From: Arenicola marina
Lineage: Eukaryota > Annelida > Polychaeta > Arenicolidae
Reading direction: 5' to 3'
Length of the DNA: 64,000 nt
NCBI GenBank assembly: GCA_964019135.1
Contig: OZ025248.1
Span: 49,903,670 to 49,967,669 of the forward strand
Made by a program: the position numbers and the translations under genes. This document shows, piece after piece, positions 24,009-35,900 of this stretch (its first letter is position 1; each line of letters begins with the position of its first letter). The notes under the pieces were generated by a model. That model ran no database searches. It worked only from the letters and a program-made list of their open reading frames with translations, and was not told the DNA's origin.

Positions 24009-24778
24009 AACTATAGCATAGCAGCCTTCATAGCTTCTCTTCATTCCGCGGGGAAGAAACACTCAACCATACTCACTTACGTGTCTGCCATTGCATTCGC
24101 TCACAAAATAAGATCCCTCAATGACCCCACTGCAAACTTCCTCATTAAACGCATATTAATGGGGATCAAAAAGTGCGCCCAGCCTACCTCACAGCTACTG
24201 CCCATCACACACAATATTCTGCTATTACTCCTTAACCAAATACAATACGCAGCGGTCTCCCCCTTTGAGATCCGACTCTTTAAGGCTGTTTTCTCATTGG
24301 CATTCTCTGCTTGCTTACGAATTGGAGAGCTGTCACGGTTTCCAACAACAACTCAGATAATATCATTAAACGCGAACAAATCTCTGTCACATCGCTTGCC
24401 GATGGCACTCAACTTCTCCACATTACATTTCACAAATATAAACACAGGACAAACCACCAATCCCACTGTTCAACCCCACCCGTCAGTAACATGTCCCGTT
24501 GCAAACTTGCAGGCTTACCTACATGTTCGGCCTCCCACCCCAGGCCCTATCTTCCTCACACTCGACGGCCCACCACTTAATAGGCACTTCAGCTTGGAGG
24601 TTTCTTCGAGCGGCGTTACAATACACATTCATTCCGCATTGGACGGGCCACCCAGCTTGCAGAGGACAACTGTTCAGCTGACTCAATCAGACAGGCAGGC
24701 CGTTGGAAGTCCGACGCCTTCCACTCCTACATCAGGCCCTCCAGCTTTGTCCTCCCAGCACCATCCACCTCAAATTAG
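24009..24778 (+). pseudogene. Tyrosine recombinase, decayed by frameshifts
   Basis: The N-terminal core-binding part reads STILTYVSAIAFAHK and NDPTANFLIKRI, typical of invertebrate transposon tyrosine recombinases. The first catalytic Arg lies in ACLRIGELS (codon 24318-24320). The HxxR box is HSFRIG (24626-24637), GRWKSDAF follows, and the nucleophile Tyr lies in HSYIR (codon 24728-24730). A stop ends the gene at 24776-24778. These boxes lie in different frames, with shifts near 24340, 24470, 24580 and 24615, so the copy is inactive although the catalytic set R-H-R-Y can still be read. It would cut and rejoin DNA through a Tyr-DNA intermediate. Confidence 0.8.
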
Positions 24779-25019
24779 TCAACCCGCACCACCCTCACTT
24801 AGCCCCCCCCCCCCCCCCCCCCACCACATCTATGCCCCTTCCTGCCTCTTTCTTGGGTGCCGGGTGTGGCCCTGCGGACCCTATGGCGCTCATTGGCATG
24901 AGGGCACCCAATGGCTCCCACTCAAACATGTCATCATTACGTATCATCTCCTCCAGCCATATCTCCCATGTACCATATCCTCTGTACGTCCGGAGATGGC
25001 GTCAGCCGACCGGAACTAA

Positions 25020-25632
25020 TGATGTCTAAGCAGCGCTACGCGTCGACAGCGTTGGCAGGTGCCCGGTAGCGTTGCACAATTAGTATATATTTACTCGGGT
25101 TATCGTAGATAGCAAGTACTCTATCACAACGTTTGTACTCTCGCGTTAACGGATATAGCTTGTAACCTAGGATGATATTTACTAGTTTTTTACTTTATAG
25201 TTTGTACTCGAGAGTATGTAGGCAAGCAACTGTTTGAGCTTACCGCTTACATTTGTTCAAGGTTCTTAACGAGGCAGCTGTTACGCCATCCGCCTTGCAT
25301 ATAAGAAACGTCATCGCGCGCGGTTATGCTCGCAATGGAAAGTGTTAATTCTGGTTTTAAATGTAGTAACTTGAATGGGTTGATGTCGGTTTTTGATTTG
25401 GTAACCTAAGTGTTAACTTTGGTTTTACTCTTGGTAACTTAAGGGTTAACTTTGGTTTTAATTGCGGTAACCTGCTGATGCGAATGTTGAATTAGTGGGG
25501 TGCTCACGTAGCAGCGGATCATGGTTACAAGATGACACCTGCGTGTGTCAGAGGCTGCTGCGTGACACCACTCCTGAGTTTATAAGGCAGCACTCGGGGG
25601 GATTATGTTTACCTCCTAGTGCATGTCTAATA
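25020..25632. repeat. 3' region of the recombinase element with short direct repeats
   Basis: Imperfect units of about 35 bp with the core GGTAACTTAAGGGTTAACTT repeat three to four times between 25340 and 25475. The rest shows no gene. The far right end, read inward on the minus strand, is TTGTCTCGTTAGCGGCGAC. It partly matches the left-end TTGTTGAGTAGCGGCG (8748-8763) in inverted orientation. Confidence 0.55.
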
Positions 25633-27660
25633 ATAAAATTATAAACCCAACTTCTCGAGTTGTTGTCGCCGCTAACGAGACAAATAAAAACATATGGCGA
25701 TAATGGATCACCCTGTCGACACCCTCTACCAATAGTAAATTCTTCTGAGAGATTACCGTTATTCACAACACTGCTCTTAGGTTCTTTATAAACAATATTA
25801 AACCATTTTATAAATGACGGGCCGAATCCATATGCTTTAAATACACTATTTATATATTTCCAGCTTACCGTGTCAAACGCTTTCACGAAGTCTATTAAAA
25901 GTAGCATACCGGCCTTCTTTCTATCCTGCACATAATGCATTATGTCATACACCAGCCTTGTGCTTTCACCGATGAATCTTCCCTTTAGAAAACCTTTTTG
26001 ATCGTTACTAATAATGTTTGGTAATACTTGTTTCATCCTATTAGCTAATACCCCAGTTAATATTTTCAAATCTGCGTTTAATAAGGATATAGGACGCCAG
26101 TTTTTTATGTATTCCCTAGGCTTATCGCCCTTCGGTAAACATGTAATTATCCCCAACCTGTGGGTTACTGATAGCGACTCAGATGTATATGCCGTTTGAA
26201 GGCTGCGATACAAATAGGTTCCAATGTCATTCCAGAAAAAATTATAAAAATCTATGGGAAAGCCATCAATTCCCGGTGACTTATTATTTTTTATCTCCTT
26301 AATGACCAATTTAATTTCATGTAACGTAATGTTACCTTCACATAGATCTCTCTGTTTTTCATTTAAGCGCTTGATGTTTGCTGGTTGTAAAAAGGTCTGA
26401 GTGTATCTTTCTGCCCTAGTATGATTACAATTTGCATACAGGTTACAATAATAGTTCCTAATTTTGCGGCTGGTTCCCCGATTTCTACGTCATCGATCAC
26501 AAGTTTACTAATCAATTTGCATACATAGTTTCTCTTTTCTAGACTACAAAAATAATGACTAGATATCTCACCTTCTTCATACCACCTAGCTTTTGATCTT
26601 AGGATACTACCTTTGACTTTAGATATACGTATCGTTTCTAATTCATCGTTTAATGAGTCTAAAAAAACGGCATTTCTGATAGTTGACCCTGACTCAATTT
26701 GTGAGATTTGTATTTCAATGCTCCTTTCCCTCGCCATTTGACATTTTTTCTTGTAACTACTATAGCTAATTGTATGACCCCGAATCTCTAGTTTTATCAT
26801 TTCAAACAGTTTCTGGTCGTCTAAGGTATTGCCATAAAAAAACAGCTAAACGTTAATGCATTGTTTGACTATCTTTACATATTCCGGGTCAGTTAATAAG
26901 TCAGTGTTAAATGTCCAATAACCTTTGCCCCTTGCCGCGAGGAAAAAATCTAATTTTACCAAAACCAATAAGTGATCCGTTCTATATCCCGGTCTAATAT
27001 CACAAGCCCAAAGTATCCCAAATATCAAAGCGTTTATGTCATTTGAGGTCAAAAAAAAGTCTAATCTTGCCCTTTGGGTTTTACGTTGTTGGTTAGTCCA
27101 AGTAAATCTCCTCGTCTTTGGGTGACAAATCCGCCAATAGTCTGATAGTTCTAAACTTTCTAACAACTCATATACAGCCGTTCTTGCCTTAATATTATTT
27201 TCCCGTTTATATCCAATTGTATCATTTTTTTGGGATAACACCAGGTTCCAGTCTCCACATATTATTATGGCTGAATTTTCAAAAGTCCTAATTTTGTCAT
27301 TGAATTCCTTATAAAAAAACAGGGTTATCTTTGTTTGGCCCATATATATTACATAGGGTAAGCCTGTAACGACATATAACTATTTCAACGATCAACATAT
27401 TACCCTCTTCGTCTTTAACCACCCTATGTACAACGTATTCAAAGTTGTTTCTTAACATTATGACGACTCCGCGGGCTCGGGAGGATGGCGAGTATGCTAA
27501 GAACCTAGCGTCATACTCATCCTCCAACTGTGTAAGTGTGCAACGATCAAAATGCACGTCCTGTAGGCAACATATTGATAACTGTTGATCTTCGAGCCAG
27601 CTCATTACATCCTCGCGTTTCAGCGGGGAACCAAGTCCCCGAACATTTAAACTGCAAATT
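25633..27660 (-). pseudogene. LINE ORF2, 5' half (endonuclease and reverse transcriptase up to the split)
   Basis: Read on the minus strand from about 27660, the N-terminus is SLNVRGLGSPLKR, then CLQDVHFD, IYGPNKDN, GDWN, RLDFFL and TDH. These are the landmarks of an APE-type endonuclease. The CLQDVH box carries Asp where the usual CLQETH catalytic Glu sits. The RT part starts near 26330 with NNKSPGIDGFP, LLNADLKIL and LLIDFVKAFDTVSW (catalytic Asp), then GCRQGDPLSPYVFI, where homology stops at the inserted element. Frameshifts or stops near 27330, 26830 and 26400 inactivate it. With 6915-8722 it makes one L1/Tx1-like ORF2. Confidence 0.85.
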
Positions 27661-27961
27661 GAAATAGACTCAAAGAAGGTACCACATAATTATCTGCAGT
27701 GGTCTTTACATTTATATTGCGCCTTACATGTACTAGATCCAGCTGTTTCAACAATATTCGAACTGCGGTATAGTGAATAGTGATATACTTGTATATAAAT
27801 ATTAAATAAACTTTGTAGAATAATATAGAAGTATACAAAGTCCACCAGAGACCGTGTGGTCTTGAACAGGTCGAGAAACCTACAACAAATACATATTATC
27901 CGGCCGGCCGATCGCGTCATCGCACCAGCATTGTTTACAACCATAATGACTCATGTGTATA

Positions 27962-28907
27962 GGGCTATAAAGTCTCGTTCGCTTAGACTTCCGGTTTACT
28001 CATTTTGGGGACAAACAAACGGAGCACGTGTTCGGAACGAGTTTAGAATCACTGCGCACACTGGTATCCTGACTATCTGTGACGTGTGTGTTACGCAAAG
28101 AGAGAGACTGGGAACCAGACTACCTGCGCAAAAACCAGGCGCCGAGGGGTGGGTCCATTGCGGAAGGCCTAGCGCTATGATTAAGAATATTTAAGAAATA
28201 TAGCTTCACAAAACGGATAGATGACATATTTTTAATTAGTTTGCGGCATCACAATGACGAATATTTGTTACGACGGGACAATACGACTGAGAAACTAACG
28301 TTTTTTTGCATTTCTTACAAAAACGAGGCATTATGACGTCACACGGATTCTCTCCGGTGACAACGTTGGCGCAACGCTTCAAACAGAAAACTTACAAAAA
28401 TGAAGAAACTTGGTCTTTTCGTGATCCAAAAGTGATACGAAAACATCCAACTGGTCTTCTTGTATCTTTACCATGTGGTTTAATGACGCACCCGTGCGTT
28501 GTTATTCCATGCGCTGCACATTTTGACAGCGGAATGGTTTAGTCGATCACTTGCTCTCGCCATTTTTGTTACCGCGGAGGCACGCGAAACTCTGTGACGT
28601 CACTCGCTATTTGGTGACCTTGCGAAAGCCCGGGTGCAGGGCTAAATTTAGAACGTTATTTTTAGCTTTCGAGTGTTTTGAAGACGGATTTTTCCTTGTA
28701 TATTCCCAAAGTTCTGCGCTTCATCGCCTCCAAATATTTTAACGTATATCTCCCATAGCCATGTTTAGTGAAATGATACTCATAGTCTTTAGAATGAACC
28801 TGGAAAGAAATTGACTCGTAGCTGCCTATACTTCAACATGGAGCACGTGTGTTTGTTTGTCCCCAAAACTGAAGTCTCACGGCCCGATCGCGAGAACTGT
28901 ATAGCCC
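27962..28907 (-). mobile_element. TA-flanked non-autonomous DNA transposon, copy 2 (946 bp)
   Basis: Reverse-orientation copy of 4052-5007. The ends are GGGCTATAAAGTCTCGTTC and the complement of GGGCTATACAGTTCTCGCG, with TA at 27960-27961 and 28908-28909. It sits between ORF1 and ORF2 of the LINE, so it inserted after the LINE did. Best preserved of the three copies. Confidence 0.92.
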
Positions 28908-29033
28908 TATATAGCTGCCCTGCTCACACCGCAAGAACAACTCACACCGAACCGATAACCTGCAAAACAACCCGTTCAACCAAGGGGGTGGTCTCAAAGG
29001 GCAAACCGCAATTTTTAACATCTTGTAAATTGA

Positions 29034-29913
29034 CTATGTTACATTACCGTGTTTCTCCCAACCTTCTGGAAGTGAAGTGAGAGTCACCAGTCCGTATTTT
29101 TTCCCGTTAACCAACAACATATTCCCCTTAGCGCGTGCGCCATCTGCCCTAGCGGCCTTCATGACAGAAAGTAAGCGTTGTCGCTGCTCCTGAATGGCTC
29201 TTGGGAAGTCTTCCTCGATGAAGATGTTACTCCCGCGAAGTTCCTTCTTTTTCTGCCACACTCTCTGGCGATCCGTGAAAAAGGCAAACCGTGCGATGAT
29301 TGGCCTCGGTCTGACACGGGACGTTCCTGCCGCTGGTTTCTTTCCTAACCTGTGGCAGCGCTGCAGCTTCATATCGGCTACATCCTCGATGCCTAGCTTC
29401 GTCTTGACGATTTCCATTATCGCCCGGGTACAATCTTCTTGGTCCCACGCCGCCTCCTGGATTCCGTGGAAAACAAGGTTTTCTCGACGGCTGTATGTTT
29501 CCAATTATTTCTTTGCGCACCCGTGCATTCTCCTCTTGTATCCCCTTGATGTTTATATCGACGTTGCACTGTTCAAGTCTCTTAACTTTATCTCTCACAA
29601 TTGCATGTTCTTTCTCCAGAGTGTCAATCCTGCCACTGTTAAATTGAGAGATATCTTTCAAGTCCTGTATTTCCTTCTTCAGTAAGGCTACAGTTTCTCG
29701 CACTTCTGGGAGGCAAGAGACCAGTTGTATACTGTCCAGTTTTCTGGTCTTTTCTGCGTTTGCCATCGTATTATCCTTACTGGTGGCTGCAATGTCATTA
29801 GTGTTTACCTCACAATCTTCAAACCAAGCAGCAAGTGTCCTTTGTTTCTTCTCTCTATCTGCCTCTATCTTGGAACCGCTGCTATTCCTACGGCGCTTGC
29901 GTTTGCTCGGCAT
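29034..29913 (-). pseudogene. LINE ORF1 (L1 ORF1p-like RNA-binding protein)
   Basis: The protein starts MPSKRKRRRNSSGSK at 29913, a basic nuclear-type N-terminus. A Leu/Glu/Lys-rich coiled-coil stretch follows (LLKKEIQDLKDI, LEKEHAIVRDKVKRLEQ, about residues 75-115). After one frameshift near 29495, the RRM/CTD-like part follows: YSRRENLVFHGI, KLQRCHRLGKK, RPRPIIARFAF and NIFIEEDFP, ending with NGKKYGLVTL. This order is that of L1-type ORF1p, which coats LINE RNA. The single frameshift is the only major lesion noticed. It belongs to the same element as the split ORF2. Confidence 0.85.
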
Positions 29914-30210
29914 GGCACATTTTGAGACACCCCCCAGGACCGCTTGACCGGCGAGTCTCGGTAAATGCCGGACGATAATACGTCTCCTCGAATGTCTGCG
30001 TCGTTTTCTCCGTGGTTTTTCCTCTAAACCACTGAGACAGATTGGTATATGGTATCTTCATGGACTCCTACCATGTTCCCTGAGTTTGTTACCAACTGTC
30101 GACCGGTAAGTGTTTCAGCTAACTCATTTAAACTGCGTTTCTCGGACCCACGCAGACTAGAACGTCCACTCACACGCGGCCATGTTGGACCAACCCCCTG
30201 TCATAGAAAT
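29914..30210 (-). other. Probable LINE 5' untranslated region
   Basis: Sequence upstream of ORF1 with no coding frame. GGGGTTGGTCCAACATGGCC on the minus strand near 30200 may be the LINE 5' end. The boundary is uncertain. Confidence 0.4.
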
Positions 30211-31110
30211 ATGAATAAGAATAACCTCTGTATAATCTTAAGTCTTTCCAGTGCGTCACGTGACGTCACGATGACGTCACTTTCGGTACATACAAAAAAT
30301 TGTTAAAAATCGAAAACAAATGCAAAAAATGCTGGACTGGCGTCATATTGTATGGAAAGTGATCTCCTGTACAGCTGGATAGTAAAAACAATACGTTCCA
30401 ATCTTACTTCCGGTTCCAGAGCGGCGGGAAGTTGTCTATGGGACTTCCCATGTTAAAGCCCTCCATCTCTCAAGCTGGGAAAACTGTTTTGTCGCATATT
30501 TCACAAGTGCCTTCGTCGAACACTACCAGGATTTTTTTTTGGTTAAATATGGAGCCTAGTAGAAACAATGGATACCATATGGTATTTGAATAAGAAATGA
30601 CGTCACAGGAATTGTTTGAAATTTTGCCAATGGTAAAAGATGGGGATTTTTAGCGCTGGCAATGGCTCCCACGGGCGACCTATGCCAGCTATCGTTCTAT
30701 GCTTGCAGTTCTGGATGGACCGGACCGAGATGAGCCACCAACGGTAAACATGGTGACATAACATACTAACTTTTCGGTATATAGTCGAAAAAGTTTAACA
30801 TGGAACCCTATGGGGAAAATCTAATTTCATTTAATTTGACATACTTTCGTTTGAGCGATCTCACTTTGCTTTACCATTGTGAGAGATGTGGACGAGTCCA
30901 AGAGACTCATGGTAGGCTGACCGCAAACGCGTGTCTCAGTTTCGTTTCCATGGCAACCGAAGATGTTCCCAATGATGAAGAATAGCAATTTTCGGTAATT
31001 AGGTAAAGCTATATCTCATAATGACGTCACGAGCGCAACCACGCTTTAACGACCAATTCCGTACATATCGGGTAATAGATTACGCCCAATGCTACAGATA
31101 GCAGTCGCCG
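30211..31110. other. No gene seen
   Basis: Unique-looking DNA with several short open frames, none with recognisable features. CACGTGACGTCACGATGACGTCAC-like CRE words lie near 30256-30280. Confidence 0.45.
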
Positions 31111-31134
31111 CGCGCAGATTCCTCTACATAAGGC

Positions 31135-32050
31135 CTATACTACCCGTTGAATGTGCCATTGGCCCGAATTGCCCGTTGAATGGGCTATATAGCCAAAATT
31201 GCCCGTTCTACGCACTATGTGGCCTGAATTGCCCGTTGAACGCGCTATATAGCCAAAATTGCCCGTTGAAGGCGCTACATAGCCCAAATTGCCCGTTGAA
31301 GGTGCTTTTTAGCCCAGATTGTCCGTTGAAGGTGCTATATAGCCCAAATTGCCCGCCCAATGCGCTATATAGCCAGAATAGCCCGATAAAGAATCTGTAT
31401 AGCCCAACTTGCCCGTCCAGGTCGCTATATAGCCCAAATTGCCCGTTGAAAGCGCTAGATACCCCAAATTGCCCGTTGAAGGCGCTATATAGCCCAAATT
31501 GCCAGTTGAAGGCGCTATATAGCCCAAATTGCCCGTCCAATGCGCTATATAGCCAGAATTGCCCGACAAAGGGGCTATATAGCCCAATTGCCCATTAAAG
31601 GCGCTATATAGCCCAAATTTCCCGTTGAAGGTGCTATATAGCCCGAATTGCCCGTTGAAGGCGCTATATAGCCCAAATTGCCCGTTCAATGCGCTATATA
31701 GCCCAAATTGCCCGTCCAATGCGCTATAAAGCCAGAATTGCCCGACAAAGGGGCTATGCAGCCCAAATTGCCCGTTGAAGACCCTATGTAGCCCGAATTG
31801 CCCGTTGAAGGCGCTATATAGCCCAAATTGCCAGTTGAAAGCGCTAGATACCCCAAATTGCCCGTTGAAGGCGCTGTATAGTCCAAATTGCCTGTTGAAG
31901 GCGCTATATAGCCAGAATTGCCCGTCCAATGCGCTATATAGAAACGGGCTATATAGGCCAAATTGCCCTTCCAGGGCGCTATATAGCCCGAATTGACCGG
32001 TGAAGGCGCTATATAGCCCGAATTGACCGTTGAAGGCGCTATATAGCCCT
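31135..32050. repeat. 30-bp minisatellite (about 30 copies)
   Basis: The unit contains GCGCTATATAGCCCAAATTG followed by CCCGTTGAAG, 30 bp in all, with 10-20% variation and one TCCAA/TTGAA alternation. Because 30 is a multiple of 3, long open frames occur on both strands (31089-31598 plus, 31309-31929 minus) encoding decapeptides such as LYSPNCPLKA. I treat these as by-products. Confidence 0.93.
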
Positions 32051-32540
32051 AAGATCCAGAATTAACCTATCAGATCCAGATTTGACCCCTCAGTTCTAGA
32101 TTGACCCCTCAGATCCACATTTGCCCCTTAGATCCAGATTTGACCCTCATACCTCGAGATAACCGACTATATCCTGATTTGACCCCTCAGATCCAGATTT
32201 GACCCCTCGGATCCAGATTGACCCCTCAGAGCCAGATTTGACCCCTCAGATCCACATTTGCCCCTAAGAGCCAGATTTGACCCTTCAGATACAGATTTAT
32301 CCCCTCAGTTCCAGATTGTCCCCTCAGATCCAGATTTGACCTCTCAGATCCAGATTTGACCCGTCAGATCCACATTTGCCCCTTAGATCAAGATTTGACC
32401 CTCAGACCTCGAGTTGACCCACTATATCCTGATTTGACCCACTATATCCTGATTTGACCCACTATATCCTGATTTGACCCACTATATCCTGATTTGACCC
32501 TTCAAATCCAGATTTGAACCGTCGGATCCAGATTTGAACC
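32050..32540. repeat. 20-21-bp minisatellite
   Basis: Units built on AGATCCAGATTTGACCCCTC, with four to five consecutive copies of ACTATATCCTGATTTGACCC at about 32405-32500. It follows the 30-bp array directly. Confidence 0.9.
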
Positions 32541-32910
32541 CACGGAACCAGAGTTGACCCGTCCGATCTGGATTTCACGCTTAGGATCCACATTGACCCC
32601 GCAGAGCCGTCGGATAGACAGTTTGCCCCTTACATGCAGAATAACCCGTCGGATCCCGTTGTCACCCTTCAGATACCGATTCAAGCGGTTATCCTGATTA
32701 GTCCAGTCTAATCCCGATTGGATCCCAAAGCAAGAATCTACCTATCCTATTGGGATTGGTCCCAAAGATCCCGCTTCGAACTTTCGCGTCTCGGTCCGAC
32801 CCCGCAGATTCCCATTTATCCCACGCAACGACATCCATTCGATCCCGATTGTCCCACGCATCCCGATTCGAGGCCCCGTATCCCGATTCCATCCACCGTA
32901 AGGATCCCAT
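32541..32910. repeat. Degenerate GATCC/CCCGATT repeat
   Basis: Strongly diverged units (GATCCCGATT, ATCCCATTT and similar) continue the preceding minisatellite. No gene. Confidence 0.5.
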
Positions 32911-35900
32911 TTTCTGAGGCATCAGCGCTACACGCCATGTCACCTGCGCACTTCGGTTTGTCCGCCCATATATCAATGGCCAGTGGCCATGCCCTGCACT
33001 GCCAGCTCATAAACCCAGGAAATTCCCGATCCGGAATTGGGAAAAATGTCGCAAAAATGTCATGCTGCGACAAAGTGGGAGACGACCTAAGACCTCAATA
33101 CACACCATTTAGCCCGACAACTTTTCACCTTTTTTTTTTTAAAGTCCACACTAGGTCGGCACTTGGCGCAAGCCCGCTTTCTGGGGGCACAACGGTGTCC
33201 ATGCAAAGTTCTTTAGACGCCAGTCGGGAATCGACTGTTACAGTAGCTTTTATCATAATGTGTGCGCGTACAATCATAGCTCCTACGTATTCTATATACC
33301 TTGTTTTATCTTCTGACATCAAAAAAAGTGTGTCAACACTAGGGTGTTTTAGTTAGATTTTCACGAAGAAATGTTGGAGCATACGACTTTTCCCGACCAA
33401 CCGTCCGCCATATTTGTTTTTGGCGGATGCCGGTACCTGTGAATGCAACTTGGTTCCCCGCTCCGTTAGCATATGATTCTCCGCTAGAGGGCGTTGTCAG
33501 TCGCTCACTTTGAACTTGACGACAACAGCAGCGCCCTCTGTCACAGGTAATTCACGGTTACAACGTTTGGGACCCAGGCTACAAATGACTCAAATGATGT
33601 ATTGCAATCTAGAAATGGCCCTCATTTCCTTAATAATCATCGTTGTTTAACCCAATCTGCCCACTGAAGGCATCATGTCTAGCCAGCATGAGGCAGGAGC
33701 AGCTTATTATGGCGAAAATTGCCATCATGTCAGTCAGTTCTGTTTGTTATGGCGAAAATCGCCATCATGTGAGTCAGTCCTGTTTGTGTGTGTGTGTGTG
33801 TGTGTGTGTCTGTCTGTGAGCACGATAACTGTCGAAAACTTGCAGCTATCGTTGTCAAACTTCGCCAACAGATGACAGAAGTGTAATCTCAGGTCAAGTT
33901 CGTTGCCGGGTGAAATCGGTCAAACGTCAACGTCACCGGGACGTTATACGTCCAAAACATATTTTCAAATTTCACGTAGGAGCAATAGTTTTCACGCTGC
34001 AGGCTTTGGAAATTTCAAAATTTTCGTCACAATTGTTTTTCCTTAAATCTCAAAGCGATTGCGACGAGACTTTGAAGGGACATTTGACGAAATCAAGAAC
34101 TTTGAAGTAAGGCCCAAGTACGTATTGGTCAGAAAAGTAGTAATTCGCGCATGTGTATCAGACCCAGATTCTCACTCTCCACATCATTTGGCCCGCCTTC
34201 ACCAGATCTATGGTAATTAGCCCCCCCCCCCCCCCCCACACACACACTTCAGAAAATCTGCACTAATGATGCAAAGTTAGAATAAATTAGTGGATATGAA
34301 ACAATAAGTCCAAATTCAAATCGCCGATTCCAGATTAGGGGTTATACTGGCCTTATCTGCTATTTATCAATCCCAAAATTGAGCAGCGTGGGCCTTAACG
34401 CTTCTCTTTTGGCTTTATGTTGTGTGTTTTTTGCGCAAAACACCACGTTGCACGCGAGTTGCTCAGCAAGGGCAATACTGCATTCATTCGTGGTTCTATA
34501 TGACCTGATATATGACGCGCCCATACAACGATGTCTGAACTTTATCCGGCGTGAGGTTTTACCAGGAAAATAAAGACAATTGTTAAAAATTAGCTTGGAA
34601 AGCAGCATGTGAATAATTGAGGGGGGGGGCACAAAGATACCCGTGCCCCCCCCCCCCCATATCTTGATCGGGGTGGGGGGGCACGTGCCCCGGATGCCCC
34701 CCGGGTCCTCCGCCTATGCATTACAGGTGGTCCCCCGCCCGGGGGTTACTGCTCAGGTACTGTTCATGGTTGACACTATGGAGGCCATCCGTCCTTTGGT
34801 TTCTTGCCGCGTGCTTCAAAACTAACCTCTTTACGAGTCCATATATATAACAGCGCCTCACAAACGGCAACCTCGGACTGAGCCAGAGTAAACAAGCTGC
34901 CATGGGAGGGCGTGGGAGGCTGGTGCGGGTGGGTTGTGTGTGCGTGGCTGAGGTGTGTGGGTGGAAGGCGGGCGTGACTGCGAGGCCAGACAACTGTTGG
35001 CTGAAGCTCACATTCATGTGGGCCGTACGACAGGCGGACGTTACACTGGCTGTGGTGTACCCTTCAAACTGGGCCAACGATATACTTCAACTACTTATGC
35101 TCGACAGTCCTGGGCCATAGGCATGTCAGGTACGTCCTCACAATTGAATTGAGTTGGTATTATTCTCTTTAATGCATGGTAAGAATATACTGTGGCGCGT
35201 TTAGCTGTTGAAACCGGGAGGAGGCTTAATATATTCAGGGACGCAATCTGGGGACGCAACATACTGCCAACGTTGCAGTCGTAAAGGTATATTTTCTGAC
35301 GAAGAAAATTTCCACTTTGTGTATCTTTGTGTATCTTTATACCGATATTCGTAAGAAGGGTCAGAAATGCATTTCAGACTTCATATTCCCAATGAAGTCG
35401 AGCAGTGACGAAACACTGCGTTATCAGCTGGCTCAGTTTATCTTCAATGCAGGGAGGCAAAGGGAAATAATTGTCTGTATGTTTTATACCATAGGCCTCA
35501 GACATTTTAAACTTATTATAAATATATTGTGATATTGTAGCGATATATGAGAGTGTATATGGGAGTGTTTATAATTTGCATTTGAAATTGGGCTTGCTAT
35601 TTATAAATGGGCTAAGAATATATTAGCTTGGTGTGTGTGTGTGGGAGGGGGGGGGGATATGATATATATGGCATGTAAATTTAAATGTGTAAACAAGTCG
35701 CTGTTAAAGTTACTTATCGAGCTGTTTCGGCCAATACTAAAGAGGTCAAAATACAAATAAGAATCAGTCCTTGAATCGTTCCAGATTTGTTTTGTCTATG
35801 CTCCACGCATGCTAGACTGCCAAATGGAGTCTCTTAGCCTTGACCGTGATATCAATTTACCGCAAGTTTTCATTTTAGTGGTAAAAGTCATCAGTTTGTG

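Larger units (their letters stand above)
8723..25632 (+). mobile_element. Large tyrosine-recombinase element inserted in a LINE
   Basis: This block separates two halves of one LINE reverse transcriptase that rejoin in frame across it. The 5' half stops after SPYVFI at about 25633 and the 3' half starts with LAIEPLG at about 8722. The block contains, in + order, a left terminal segment with inverted repeats, degenerate leader repeats, a 12.6-kb satellite, a unique segment, more degenerate leader repeats, a gag-like ORF, a decayed tyrosine recombinase and a 3' region with short repeats. No reverse transcriptase of its own is visible. That argues for a Crypton-like or RT-less DIRS/Ngaro-derived element; which one is not resolved. 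The satellite could also have expanded after insertion, so the original element may have been only about 4 kb. Confidence 0.6.

Noticed and set aside
31089..31929. Frames of 169 and 206 codons in the 30-bp array
   Set aside because: Unit length is a multiple of three, so frames stay open on both strands by chance; no flanking coding signal.
34360..34632. 90-codon minus-strand frame
   Set aside because: No recognisable motif and it begins next to a G/C-run; insufficient support for a gene.
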